7,095 nt of DNA from Acholeplasmataceae bacterium (GTDB taxonomy: Bacteria > Bacillota_I > Bacilli_A > ML615J-28 > CAG-698): assembly GCA_012840905.1 (NCBI GenBank), contig DUVT01000251.1, positions 1 through 7,095 of the forward strand. The letters run 5' to 3'. A program made the translations under genes and the position numbers. The notes beneath the pieces are model-generated. The model saw nothing but the letters and a program-made list of their open reading frames with translations, did no database searches and was not told the origin of the DNA. The stretch's first letter is position 1; every line of letters starts with the position of its first letter. This document shows, in pieces, positions 1 through 5,625 of the stretch.

Positions 1-1
1 A

Positions 2-325
2 TACAAATATATAGTACTTTTATTCCAAGGAGTAGCTTATTTAATCTTTGGGTTATGGCTAATTAAGTTTTTAGATGATTATGGTTATATGAGTTACAAA
101 TTAATAGTAGTATTTAGTTATACCTTTGCAATTAGTTTTGCAAGTATTAAAGAATTATTGCTTTATTTGTTTGAAAAATTATTTAAAGATACTACTATAA
201 ACCATTTACAAAATTTACTCATTATTATCTGTGGTATAACTTTTAGTTTAATTGTATTAGTTGTTGATAATATATATTATAAAGGTAAATATTATCGGTT
301 GCTTGATAGATATTTAATAAAGTAA
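2..325 (+). CDS. Small multi-spanning membrane protein, 5'-truncated by window edge
   Basis: The frame is open from the first bases of the window to TAA at 323-325 (107 visible residues), so the true start is probably upstream. An ATG at 89 would give 78 residues, but no good Shine-Dalgarno precedes it, and the 29 residues before it form a hydrophobic helix (roughly visible residues 4-23, rich in L, I, V, F and W) that fits the same protein. Two more hydrophobic segments follow, near visible residues 32-50 and 68-90, suggesting at least three membrane helices. The C-terminus is short, basic and rich in Tyr, Lys and Arg. I recognise no family motif and assign no function. A hairpin terminator begins two bases after the stop, so this is the last gene of its transcript. 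Confidence 0.6.
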   Translation, partial: YKYIVLLFQGVAYLIFGLWLIKFLDDYGYMSYKLIVVFSYTFAISFASIKELLLYLFEKLFKDTTINHLQNLLIIICGITFSLIVLVVDNIYYKGKYYRLLDRYLIK

Positions 326-326
326 A

Positions 327-356
327 GCGTAGTAGAATTTCTACTACGGTTTTTTT
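327..356 (+). terminator. Rho-independent terminator after the truncated membrane protein
   Basis: A perfect 8-bp stem CGTAGTAG/CTACTACG (328-335 and 341-348) encloses a 5-nt loop and is followed after one G by seven Ts (350-356). It directly follows the stop at 325 and separates this gene from the promoter at 359. Confidence 0.9.
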
Positions 357-358
357 GA

Positions 359-387
359 TTGCAAAAGAGAAAAATAAAATGTATAAT
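359..387 (+). promoter_or_regulatory. Sigma-A-type promoter for the DUF1295 gene
   Basis: The -35 box is TTGCAA (359-364), the spacer is 17 nt, and the -10 box is a perfect TATAAT (382-387). Transcription should start near 394, just ahead of the ribosome binding site at 401. The -35 box contains the TTG that would be the longest possible start codon of the next gene, which argues against that start. Confidence 0.8.
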
Positions 388-400
388 TGAAATAAGAAAG

Positions 401-406
401 AGGTGG
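401..406 (+). promoter_or_regulatory. Ribosome binding site that sets the GTG start at 413
   Basis: AGGTGG lies 6 nt before GTG at 413. It falls inside the longer open frame that begins with TTG at 359, and it decides in favour of the shorter, promoter-compatible start. Confidence 0.75.
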
Positions 407-412
407 ATTGAA

Positions 413-1270
413 GTGAAGAAAAATCGTACTTTCAGTTTTCTAGTTATATTAATTACTTATGTACTTGCAGTAATTATTGGACTAGTAATTTTTAATCGAA
501 ACATAACAAATAATTTTTATATTAATGTATTTATTGCAGATGTAATTGCAACAATCTTTGTCTTTATCGTCGGCTTAATTTTCAAAAATGCATCTATTTA
601 TGATCCGTATTGGAGTGTTGCACCAATTGTAATCATTCCACTATCAATGATTCATTTTAAAAATTATTCTCTCGGTGCAATTCTTTTACTTATTGCAATA
701 GCTTACTGGGGAATTAGACTTACTCTTAATTGGGCATACACATTTAAAAATTTACTTACTCAAGATTGGCGTTATACAATGTTTCAAGAAAAATCTAAGA
801 AATGGTTTCCTTTAGTAAGTCTAGCCGGTATTCATCTTATACCTACTTTAATTGTATATTTTGCCATTCTGCCTGGAGTATATTTCTTAAGTCAAACTAA
901 CTTTAGTTATCTAAGTATAATTGGTTTAATAATTTCATTAGTTGCAGCAACAATCCAATTAATATCTGATATTCAAGTTCATAAGTTTAGAAAAAATAAT
1001 CCTAGAAATAAATATATTGACGAAGGTTTATGGAAGTATTCACGTCATCCAAATTATTTTGGAGAAGTCTTAATGTGGTGGGGAGTATATTTGATTATGC
1101 TGTTTAGTGATTTTTCTAGGTGGTATTTAATAATAGGAGCTATTCTTAACACACTTTTATTCATCTTTATTAGTATTCCAATGCAAGAAAAAAGACTATT
1201 AACATACAAAGATAATTATAATGAGTATCAAAGAAGTACAAGTATGTTATTAATCTTACCTAAAAAATAA
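413..1270 (+). CDS. DUF1295 family integral membrane protein (steroid 5-alpha-reductase/ICMT-like fold)
   Basis: This 285-residue polytopic membrane protein carries the hallmarks of DUF1295: DPYWS at residues 64-68, the RLTLNW segment at 102-107, the C-terminal RHPNYFGE motif at 211-218, and a closing stretch with EKR (259-261) and a late Tyr-Gln-Arg. The family resembles the C-terminal domain of 3-oxo-5-alpha-steroid 4-dehydrogenases and isoprenylcysteine methyltransferases, in which the RHPxYxGE region helps form the cofactor pocket. The bacterial substrate is generally unknown, so an oxidoreductase or lipid-modifying role is only inferred. Hydrophobic helices are visible near residues 7-27, 38-57, 69-80, 86-100, 132-158, 167-185, 219-231 and 238-256. 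The GTG start is preferred over TTG at 359 because of the AGGTGG site and because the promoter overlaps the longer N-terminus. No hairpin terminator follows, so some readthrough into the next gene is possible. Confidence 0.9.
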   Translation: MKKNRTFSFLVILITYVLAVIIGLVIFNRNITNNFYINVFIADVIATIFVFIVGLIFKNASIYDPYWSVAPIVIIPLSMIHFKNYSLGAILLLIAIAYWGIRLTLNWAYTFKNLLTQDWRYTMFQEKSKKWFPLVSLAGIHLIPTLIVYFAILPGVYFLSQTNFSYLSIIGLIISLVAATIQLISDIQVHKFRKNNPRNKYIDEGLWKYSRHPNYFGEVLMWWGVYLIMLFSDFSRWYLIIGAILNTLLFIFISIPMQEKRLLTYKDNYNEYQRSTSMLLILPKK

Positions 1271-1300
1271 TGTTATATGTTTTGATTTAATTAATATAAT
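1271..1300 (+). promoter_or_regulatory. Possible promoter for the alpha/beta hydrolase gene
   Basis: A perfect TATAAT (1295-1300) lies 23 nt before the hydrolase start, but only weak -35 candidates exist (TGTTAT at 1271 with an 18-nt spacer). The purine-rich site AAGGGGA follows at about 1314-1320, just before ATG 1324. The transcript may also come from the upstream gene. Confidence 0.4.
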
Positions 1301-1323
1301 TAGAGTGGAAGGAAAGGGGATAA

Positions 1324-2358
1324 ATGAACTCTAAACTTAATTATATTAAATCAATAACTGGGGATATTTTAAAATATCAATTTTCATATCCAGGTGAGTT
1401 TAAAAAGTTAGTAATTTATGTTAATGGTGCTGGACCAAATACATACAATAACACTCATCAATTGGGAAACAAGATTTTTAACTATCACGACCTCTTTAAA
1501 ACGGAATTTAATAAAAGAGGAATTAGCTATTTAAGTTATAATAATGTTGGTGTTGAAATAAGTGATGAGGCACCATTCTATAAATTAGATGAAAAAGTTT
1601 ATAATAAAAATACACCAAGTAGTGTAATTACTGATTTAGAGAACTTAATTAAAGAAATACAAAAAGAGTATGGAGAAATTTCTATTTATTTACTAGGATT
1701 CAGTGATGGTGGAATTATTGCAAGTCAAATTGCTGATAGGAAAAATGTAAAAATAGCGGGTTTAATTCTTGCAAGCTATTGTCATAATAATTTAAAAGAT
1801 ATACTGGAGTGGCAATTTGGTGGTAATGCATTATTTATTAATTGGTTAAATGCATTTGGAGTTTTTGAGAAAGGCTTTATTAGTAAAGAAGACTTTTTAC
1901 TGGATAAGAAGAAACTTAAGATATCAATTTTTGGGAATGCAAACTTTGAAGATATCGATATAAATCAAGATGGTAAAATCACCATTGAAGATGTAAAACC
2001 ACTAACTTATCCTTATTATTTAGAGTTAATTAATGCTATTAATACTAATGATGAACAGTGGTTAACAAAAAATCTACCGATAAAAATTACAAGTAGATGG
2101 TATCAAGAAATGTTTAGGCTAAAAGCAAATAAAGATATCCTTCCAAAATTAGATATCCCTATTTATGTATTACATGGGGAACTAGATAGTAATTGTCCAG
2201 TAAGTGGAGTTAAGGATTTAGAAAAGTTAAATAAAACTAACATAAAAACATATATATTCAAAGACCATGATCCAGATTTAAACTATCTTAAGTATATAGT
2301 AGAAGGGAAAATATCAACTGGATTAAGTGTGTTGTTTAAGTTGGTAAGTTCAAGCTAA
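1324..2358 (+). CDS. Alpha/beta hydrolase with an EF-hand-like calcium loop
   Basis: This 344-residue protein has the alpha/beta hydrolase layout. A strand and turn with VNGAG (33-37) occupy the usual oxyanion region, and the nucleophile elbow GFSDG (125-129) places Ser127 as nucleophile. HGELDSNCPV (284-293) makes Asp288 the likely acid, and KDHD (313-316) makes His315 the likely catalytic base. The substrate cannot be read from the sequence; an esterase, lipase or peptidase-like role is inferred from the fold. No signal peptide is present, so it is probably cytoplasmic. The odd feature is a 12-residue EF-hand/dockerin-type loop at 212-223 (D-x-N-x-D-G-K-I-x-x-x-D) in the cap region between the nucleophile and the acid, which could bind calcium. 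The ATG is preceded by a purine-rich ribosome binding site. The stop codon lies inside the left arm of the terminator hairpin. Confidence 0.87.
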   Translation: MNSKLNYIKSITGDILKYQFSYPGEFKKLVIYVNGAGPNTYNNTHQLGNKIFNYHDLFKTEFNKRGISYLSYNNVGVEISDEAPFYKLDEKVYNKNTPSSVITDLENLIKEIQKEYGEISIYLLGFSDGGIIASQIADRKNVKIAGLILASYCHNNLKDILEWQFGGNALFINWLNAFGVFEKGFISKEDFLLDKKKLKISIFGNANFEDIDINQDGKITIEDVKPLTYPYYLELINAINTNDEQWLTKNLPIKITSRWYQEMFRLKANKDILPKLDIPIYVLHGELDSNCPVSGVKDLEKLNKTNIKTYIFKDHDPDLNYLKYIVEGKISTGLSVLFKLVSSS

Positions 2359-2380
2359 GAAGATTTTCTTAGCTTTTTTT
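2352..2380 (+). terminator. Rho-independent terminator of the hydrolase gene
   Basis: AGCTAAGAA (2353-2361) pairs perfectly with TTCTTAGCT (2366-2374) around a 4-nt loop, and a run of seven Ts spans 2374-2380. The gene's TAA stop (2356-2358) is part of the left arm. Confidence 0.9.
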
Positions 2381-2393
2381 CAGGATTAAAACA

Positions 2394-2421
2394 TTGACTA
2401 AAAAATAAAAAAGTGTATAAT
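2394..2421 (+). promoter_or_regulatory. Sigma-A-type promoter for the acyltransferase-like gene
   Basis: TTGACT (2394-2399), a 16-nt spacer and a perfect TATAAT (2416-2421) are followed by a strong GGAGGG ribosome binding site (2433-2438), 5 nt before ATG 2444. It lies between the upstream terminator and the gene, so this gene is its own transcription unit at the 5' side. Confidence 0.85.
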
Positions 2422-2443
2422 ATGGAATGGTTGGAGGGAAATC

Positions 2444-3265
2444 ATGAAAACTATAATGGAAATCATGAAAATGATTGATTTACAAGAAGAAGTAATTAAT
2501 CTTGTATTAGGTGAAATCAACCATTTAAATTTTAAAAAGTTTGAAACTGATATTTTAGATTTATTAGATATAAATAAAGCAATTGAAGCAAAAGAAAAAT
2601 TAAAAGAAGCACTTGACCCTGATGATAATAATATGAAAATGCTCGCTTGTATGTTATATGCACTGACATTTACTTATGAGCGTTATCTTGAAAAAGGAAT
2701 TAGTGATGAGATCTTTATTGATACAATGAAAGCTTTTAGGCGCTTTTTAGATGAACATTATGCAGGTAATCAAACTTGGAAGTTTGACCGTGCATGGTGG
2801 ACACATCGCCAAATTGCTATGACTATTTTTAGAATTGGTGAATTAGAATATGAAATGAAAGATGATGATAATGGCAAATACATCTCAATTCATATCCCAA
2901 GTGATGCCAATTTAAGTAGTGAAAAAGTTAATGAGTCTTTTAATTCTGCATTTAAGTTCTTCGAAGAGTTTTATCCTGAATATAGTGATGTAAATTATAG
3001 ATGTAGAAGTTGGCTATTAAGTTCTGATTTACTTAATTTACTTCCGGAAGATGCAAATATAATTAAGTTTAGATCATTATTTGAAATTATTGATGAAAGT
3101 TATGGTCAAACTGGTTTTATAAAATGGATATACAAAACTGAGTATGAGAATTACGAAGAACTTCCTGAAGATACAACTTTACAAAGAAATTTAAAACAAT
3201 ATTTACTTAATGGTGGAAGTATCAGTACCGCACTTGGATTTTTAAAAAAAGACTTGATTTTTTAA
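2444..3265 (+). CDS. Acyltransferase domain-containing protein (NAT_N/GNAT_C type)
   Basis: This 273-residue soluble protein resembles bacterial 'acyltransferase domain-containing' proteins built of an N-terminal NAT_N-like region and a GNAT-like C-terminal domain. The matching signatures are FRIGELEYE (129-137), ISIHIPSDANL (148-158), CRSWLLS (187-193), DANIIKF (203-209) and LPEDTTLQRNL (240-250). In this family an acyl-CoA-dependent N-acyltransferase activity is inferred mainly from fold; the acceptor substrate is unknown to me. The N-terminal half is helical and acidic. A repeated ATG/ATGAAA at the 5' end offers alternative starts at 2456 and 2468, but ATG 2444 has the correctly spaced GGAGGG. 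No clear hairpin follows the stop, only A and T tracts at about 3241-3271 that could form a weak terminator-like structure. Confidence 0.85.
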   Translation: MKTIMEIMKMIDLQEEVINLVLGEINHLNFKKFETDILDLLDINKAIEAKEKLKEALDPDDNNMKMLACMLYALTFTYERYLEKGISDEIFIDTMKAFRRFLDEHYAGNQTWKFDRAWWTHRQIAMTIFRIGELEYEMKDDDNGKYISIHIPSDANLSSEKVNESFNSAFKFFEEFYPEYSDVNYRCRSWLLSSDLLNLLPEDANIIKFRSLFEIIDESYGQTGFIKWIYKTEYENYEELPEDTTLQRNLKQYLLNGGSISTALGFLKKDLIF

Positions 3266-3277
3266 AAAAATTATAAC

Positions 3278-3303
3278 ATAATTGTTATAATTGTTATAAT
3301 TGT
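3278..3303 (+). repeat. 9-bp tandem repeat (ATAATTGTT, almost three copies) upstream of the DUF4349 gene
   Basis: Two full copies (3278-3286, 3287-3295) and eight of nine bases of a third (3296-3303) are identical. The copies create two TATAAT hexamers nine bases apart (3286-3291 and 3295-3300), either of which could act as a -10 box. No good -35 box accompanies them. The array overlaps an 8-bp inverted repeat, TTATAACA/TGTTATAA (3271-3278 and 3283-3290). Confidence 0.75.
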
Positions 3304-3308
3304 GAAGT

Positions 3309-3312
3309 GAGG
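3309..3312 (+). promoter_or_regulatory. Ribosome binding site marking the original start of the DUF4349 gene
   Basis: GAGG lies 7 nt before ATG 3320. Its position supports ATG 3320 as the original start, even though that frame stops after three codons because of a missing base. Confidence 0.6.
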
Positions 3313-3319
3313 TAGGGAT

Positions 3320-4108
3320 ATGAAAAATTAAAGTTTTTATTGCTAGGATTATTTTTACTTTTACTAGCTGTTGGTTGTGCAAGTGTTGATGAAGACAGAA
3401 AAGACGGTGGACTACAAAATGATGAAGTTGATGAAACGGTAGAAACAGAGCTGGCAAGTGAAACGCGTAAAATTATGTACGAAGTTGATGCGAAAATATC
3501 GGTTGAAGATTCAGTCAAGGCTTATAACGAAATCAAATCAAAATTAAACGCAGATGAATGGTTTGATAGTGAGAGAATTGTAAATGATACAATTTATTTA
3601 GTAATAAGAATTAAATCAAGTAGATTAGATGAATTTATTAGTTCAAATAAAAGTTATGGTACAGTAAACCATTTTTTAGAAAAATGCTACTGATGTATCG
3701 CTTAATTATCAAAATAAGGAAAATAGAATTGCATCACTTGAAGCTGAACTGGAAAGATTAAATTAATTGTATCAAGATGCTAGCCTTCATGATATGATTA
3801 TTATCAATGATCGCATTTCAGAAATTAATTTAGATATTGGTAAATTAACTGGTGAGTTAAACAGATACGATAGTCAAATCGATTATAGCACAATCAATTT
3901 AACAATCTACGGTGAACCACAACCTGAAGACGAAAAGAAATTTGGTGGAGAATTATTAGATTCATTCTTAGGTGGAATTGATGCATTTATTTCATTAGTT
4001 AAGTTATTACTTAATATTCTTGCAACAGTTTTACCATTTATGGTTGTACCTGGAATTGCTGTTGGAACTTATTTCTTTGTGAAAAAACGTAAAAAGAAAA
4101 AATTATAA
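3320..4108 (+). pseudogene. DUF4349 domain lipoprotein gene, broken by two frameshifts and a nonsense codon
   Basis: The ancestral protein is readable as 262 residues. It has a lysine-led signal peptide, a lipobox LAVGC with Cys20 (codon 3376-3378), an acidic linker, an extracytoplasmic domain, a coiled-coil region, and the DYSTINLTIYGE strand typical of DUF4349. It ends with a long C-terminal membrane helix and a basic tail, giving a surface lipoprotein anchored at both ends; the family's function is unknown. Three lesions interrupt it. After ATG 3320 the A run (3323-3327) is one base short, so the frame hits TAA at 3329-3331, while the shifted frame carries the signal peptide. An extra A in 3680-3684 then shifts the frame back; without it the reading would give Glu-Asn-Ala-Thr-Asp. 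TAA at 3764-3766 replaces a likely CAA (Gln). The two frameshifts compensate and the total length is divisible by three. Two lesions sit in A runs, so sequencing error remains possible for those, but not readily for the stop. Confidence 0.85.
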
Positions 4109-4113
4109 TTAGT

Positions 4114-4141
4114 AGCTGTTGATTAAATCAACAGCTTTTTT
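4114..4141 (+). terminator. Rho-independent terminator after the DUF4349 pseudogene
   Basis: A perfect 10-bp stem, AGCTGTTGAT (4114-4123) with ATCAACAGCT (4127-4136), closes a TAA loop and is followed by Ts to 4141. It lies 5 nt after the stop codon. That it is intact suggests the gene decayed recently. Confidence 0.92.
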
Positions 4142-4163
4142 ATACTGTTATTTTAGTTGCTTT

Positions 4164-4194
4164 TTGAAGGGAATTATGTAAGAATATAGATAAT
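4164..4194 (+). promoter_or_regulatory. Weak candidate promoter for the lactonase-family gene
   Basis: TTGAAG (4164-4169) could serve as a -35 box, with TAGATA (4187-4192, 17-nt spacer) or GATAAT (4189-4194, 19-nt spacer) as -10 box. Neither pairing is strong. The upstream terminator implies that a promoter must exist in 4142-4214. A strong AGGAGG follows at 4214-4219. Confidence 0.35.
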
Positions 4195-4223
4195 TAATTG
4201 GATTATATATTATAGGAGGAAAA

Positions 4224-5177
4224 ATGAAGTTTATAATTTCTAGTTACAAAACAAATGGTGAGTCAATCGGTATTTTTGAAGTAGAAAATAATAATTATAC
4301 AAAATTAAGTAGTGCGGATATAGCTGCACCTAGTTTCATTGTTAGTGCTAATAATTATGCATACACTTATGAAAAGAATAATGGGATGAGTTTAATAGCA
4401 TATAGAATTGAAAATGGTAATTTAGTATTTAGTGATAAATTAGCTTTTCCAGGTGTAAGTGCAACCCATTTAGTTTATTCAGAAAAAAATAATACAATAT
4501 TAGGTTGTAGTTATGCTGATGGAGCATTCTTTAGTGCTGGTGTAGAAAATGGCAAGTTTACTAAGCTTTACACTTACCAAAAGCAAATTGAAGATGATAG
4601 ACTTAGTAGATGTCACTGTGTTTTCTTAAATAATGAAGAAACTATATTGGGGGTTGTTAATATTGCACTTGATGCAATCTATTTCTATGATATTAAAGGA
4701 AAAGAATTAGTTTATAAAGAAGAAATCCTACTTCCAAAAGGAGTAGGACCACGTCATGCTATTTATAATCAAGACAATTCATTAATTTATGTGATGACAG
4801 AATATTCTAATGAAGTAATTGTGATAAATACAAATACTAAAGAAATAATCCAATCTATTTCTACAGTTCCTAATTTTCAAGGTGAAACTTTTGGTGCAAC
4901 ACTCCTTTTCTCAAAAGATAATAAATTTTTATATGCATCTAATAGGGGCGAAGATAGCATTGCAAAGTTTGAAGTTTTAGCTAATGGAAAATTAGAATAT
5001 GTAAATAGTTTTAGTTCTGGTGGACAACATCCAAGACATATGATTTTAAGTAGTGATGGAAAATATATTCTTTCTTGTAATAAAGATGGAAATAATGTAG
5101 CTATAATTGATCTTGAAAAAGAAGAGGTTGTATTAAGTATTCCATTTGAAAATGTATCAGGTGTTGATAATCTATAA
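4224..5177 (+). CDS. Lactonase family beta-propeller protein (6-phosphogluconolactonase-like)
   Basis: This 317-residue protein without a signal peptide has the repeating blade pattern of the seven-bladed lactonase family (PF10282, YkgB/Pgl type). The recognisable blades include SRCHCVF (128-134), GVGPRHAIY (173-181), QGETFGATLLFSKDNKFLYASNR in part (QGETFGA 219-225, YASNRGEDSIAKFEV 237-251), and GGQHPRHMILSSDGKYIL in part (QHPRH 268-272, SSDGKYIL 276-283). Characterised relatives hydrolyse 6-phosphogluconolactone in the oxidative pentose phosphate pathway, but many members are unassigned, so the reaction here is inferred from the family. The length is slightly below the roughly 330-350 of common members. 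The loop usually written DLGxD reads NIAxD here (146-150). AGGAGG lies just before ATG 4224. It is a single-gene unit with a terminator on each side; no glucose-6-phosphate dehydrogenase gene is nearby to support the pathway. Confidence 0.87.
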   Translation: MKFIISSYKTNGESIGIFEVENNNYTKLSSADIAAPSFIVSANNYAYTYEKNNGMSLIAYRIENGNLVFSDKLAFPGVSATHLVYSEKNNTILGCSYADGAFFSAGVENGKFTKLYTYQKQIEDDRLSRCHCVFLNNEETILGVVNIALDAIYFYDIKGKELVYKEEILLPKGVGPRHAIYNQDNSLIYVMTEYSNEVIVINTNTKEIIQSISTVPNFQGETFGATLLFSKDNKFLYASNRGEDSIAKFEVLANGKLEYVNSFSSGGQHPRHMILSSDGKYILSCNKDGNNVAIIDLEKEEVVLSIPFENVSGVDNL

Positions 5178-5212
5178 TTATAATTGAAATTAAGTGTGCG
5201 AATAATTTAAAG

Positions 5213-5254
5213 GACTTTTGGGTAAAATTGACTTAGACTCAAAAGTCTTTTTTT
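5213..5254 (+). terminator. Rho-independent terminator of the lactonase-family gene
   Basis: GACTTTTGGGT (5213-5223) pairs with ACTCAAAAGTC (5237-5247) through 11 pairs, including one G-U, around a 13-nt loop, and seven Ts follow (5248-5254). It insulates the copper operon from upstream transcription. Confidence 0.85.
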
Positions 5255-5283
5255 ATGAAAGTATAAAAAATAAGATAAATTCT

Positions 5284-5312
5284 TTGACATTTTCCCGAAT
5301 CAAGAGTATAAT
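5284..5312 (+). promoter_or_regulatory. Consensus sigma-A promoter of the csoR-copA operon
   Basis: TTGACA (5284-5289), a spacer of exactly 17 nt and TATAAT (5307-5312) match the full consensus at both boxes. It is the strongest promoter in the window, as expected for one held off by a repressor. Transcription should start near 5319, next to the operator. Confidence 0.92.
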
Positions 5313-5319
5313 ATAATTA

Positions 5320-5339
5320 GCCCCCCATAGTAGGGGGTA
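5320..5339 (+). promoter_or_regulatory. Probable CsoR operator (C-tract/G-tract inverted repeat)
   Basis: Six Cs (5321-5326), an AT-rich centre ATAGTA and five Gs (5333-5337) followed by TA form a pseudo-palindrome of the type bound by CsoR tetramers. It stands out in otherwise AT-rich DNA and sits just after the -10 box, over the expected start of transcription and ahead of the AGGAGG of csoR (5339-5344). Binding there would block initiation and is expected to be released by Cu(I). The match is by pattern, not by alignment to a solved operator. Confidence 0.82.
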
Positions 5340-5348
5340 GGAGGTACA

Positions 5349-5615
5349 ATGAACGAACAAAAGAAAAAAGCGATATTTTCCTTAAAGACCGCTAGAGGAC
5401 AAATTGATTCTGTCATTAATATGATCGAAGAAGGTAGATATTGTATTGATATATCTAATCAAGTAATGGCTGTAATGAGTTTACTTAAAAAAGCTAATTT
5501 GTTAGTTTTAGAACAACACCTCAACCATTGTGTGAAAGAAGCGTTTGAAAAAGGAAATAGTGAAGAAAAAACAAAAGAAATATTAAATATAATCTCAAGA
5601 ATGTCAGGAAAGTAG
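5349..5615 (+). CDS. csoR: Copper-sensing transcriptional repressor CsoR
   Basis: This 88-residue all-helical regulator belongs to the CsoR/RcnR family. The copper ligands of CsoR are present: Cys32 in RYCIDI, then His57 and Cys61 in EQHLNHC. The second-shell positions Tyr31 and Glu77 also match, at a constant offset of four from the Mycobacterium protein. The N-terminal His used by RcnR and FrmR types is absent, supporting Cu(I) rather than Ni/Co or formaldehyde sensing. The first helix reads [11 protein letters not shown] (12-22) instead of the common RLKRIEGQVRG; from memory, related clostridial-type proteins share this variant. The cytoplasmic apo-protein should bind the operator at 5320-5339 and repress its own operon, and Cu(I) binding should release it. 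AGGAGGT sits just before ATG 5349. The stop lies 10 nt before the copper ATPase start. Confidence 0.93.
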   Translation: MNEQKKKAIFSLKTARGQIDSVINMIEEGRYCIDISNQVMAVMSLLKKANLLVLEQHLNHCVKEAFEKGNSEEKTKEILNIISRMSGK

Positions 5616-5625
5616 GATATTGATT

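Noticed and set aside
27..32. AAGGAG resembling a ribosome binding site near the window start
   Set aside because: No start codon in the open frame lies within usual distance; the only nearby ATG (55) stops after three codons. The bases are better read as part of the membrane protein's coding sequence.
3323..3331. Programmed -1 frameshift or transcriptional slippage at the start of the DUF4349 gene
   Set aside because: The A run is only five long, no canonical slippery heptamer in frame is present, and the gene has two further lesions, so plain inactivation or sequence error is simpler. Not fully excluded.
3242..3518. Two overlapping minus-strand open frames (71 and 74 codons)
   Set aside because: They lie opposite the lipoprotein signal peptide and linker of the DUF4349 gene, overlap each other, and have low-complexity Ser/Thr- or His/Leu-rich translations with no supporting ribosome binding site.
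3767..4108. Independent 113-residue protein starting at TTG 3767
   Set aside because: It is the C-terminal part of the DUF4349 protein, begins immediately after the nonsense codon, and has no ribosome binding site.
5178..5283. Possible riboswitch or small RNA between the lactonase gene and the copper promoter
   Set aside because: The stretch holds one simple terminator hairpin and otherwise AT-rich sequence; I see no conserved leader-RNA motif.
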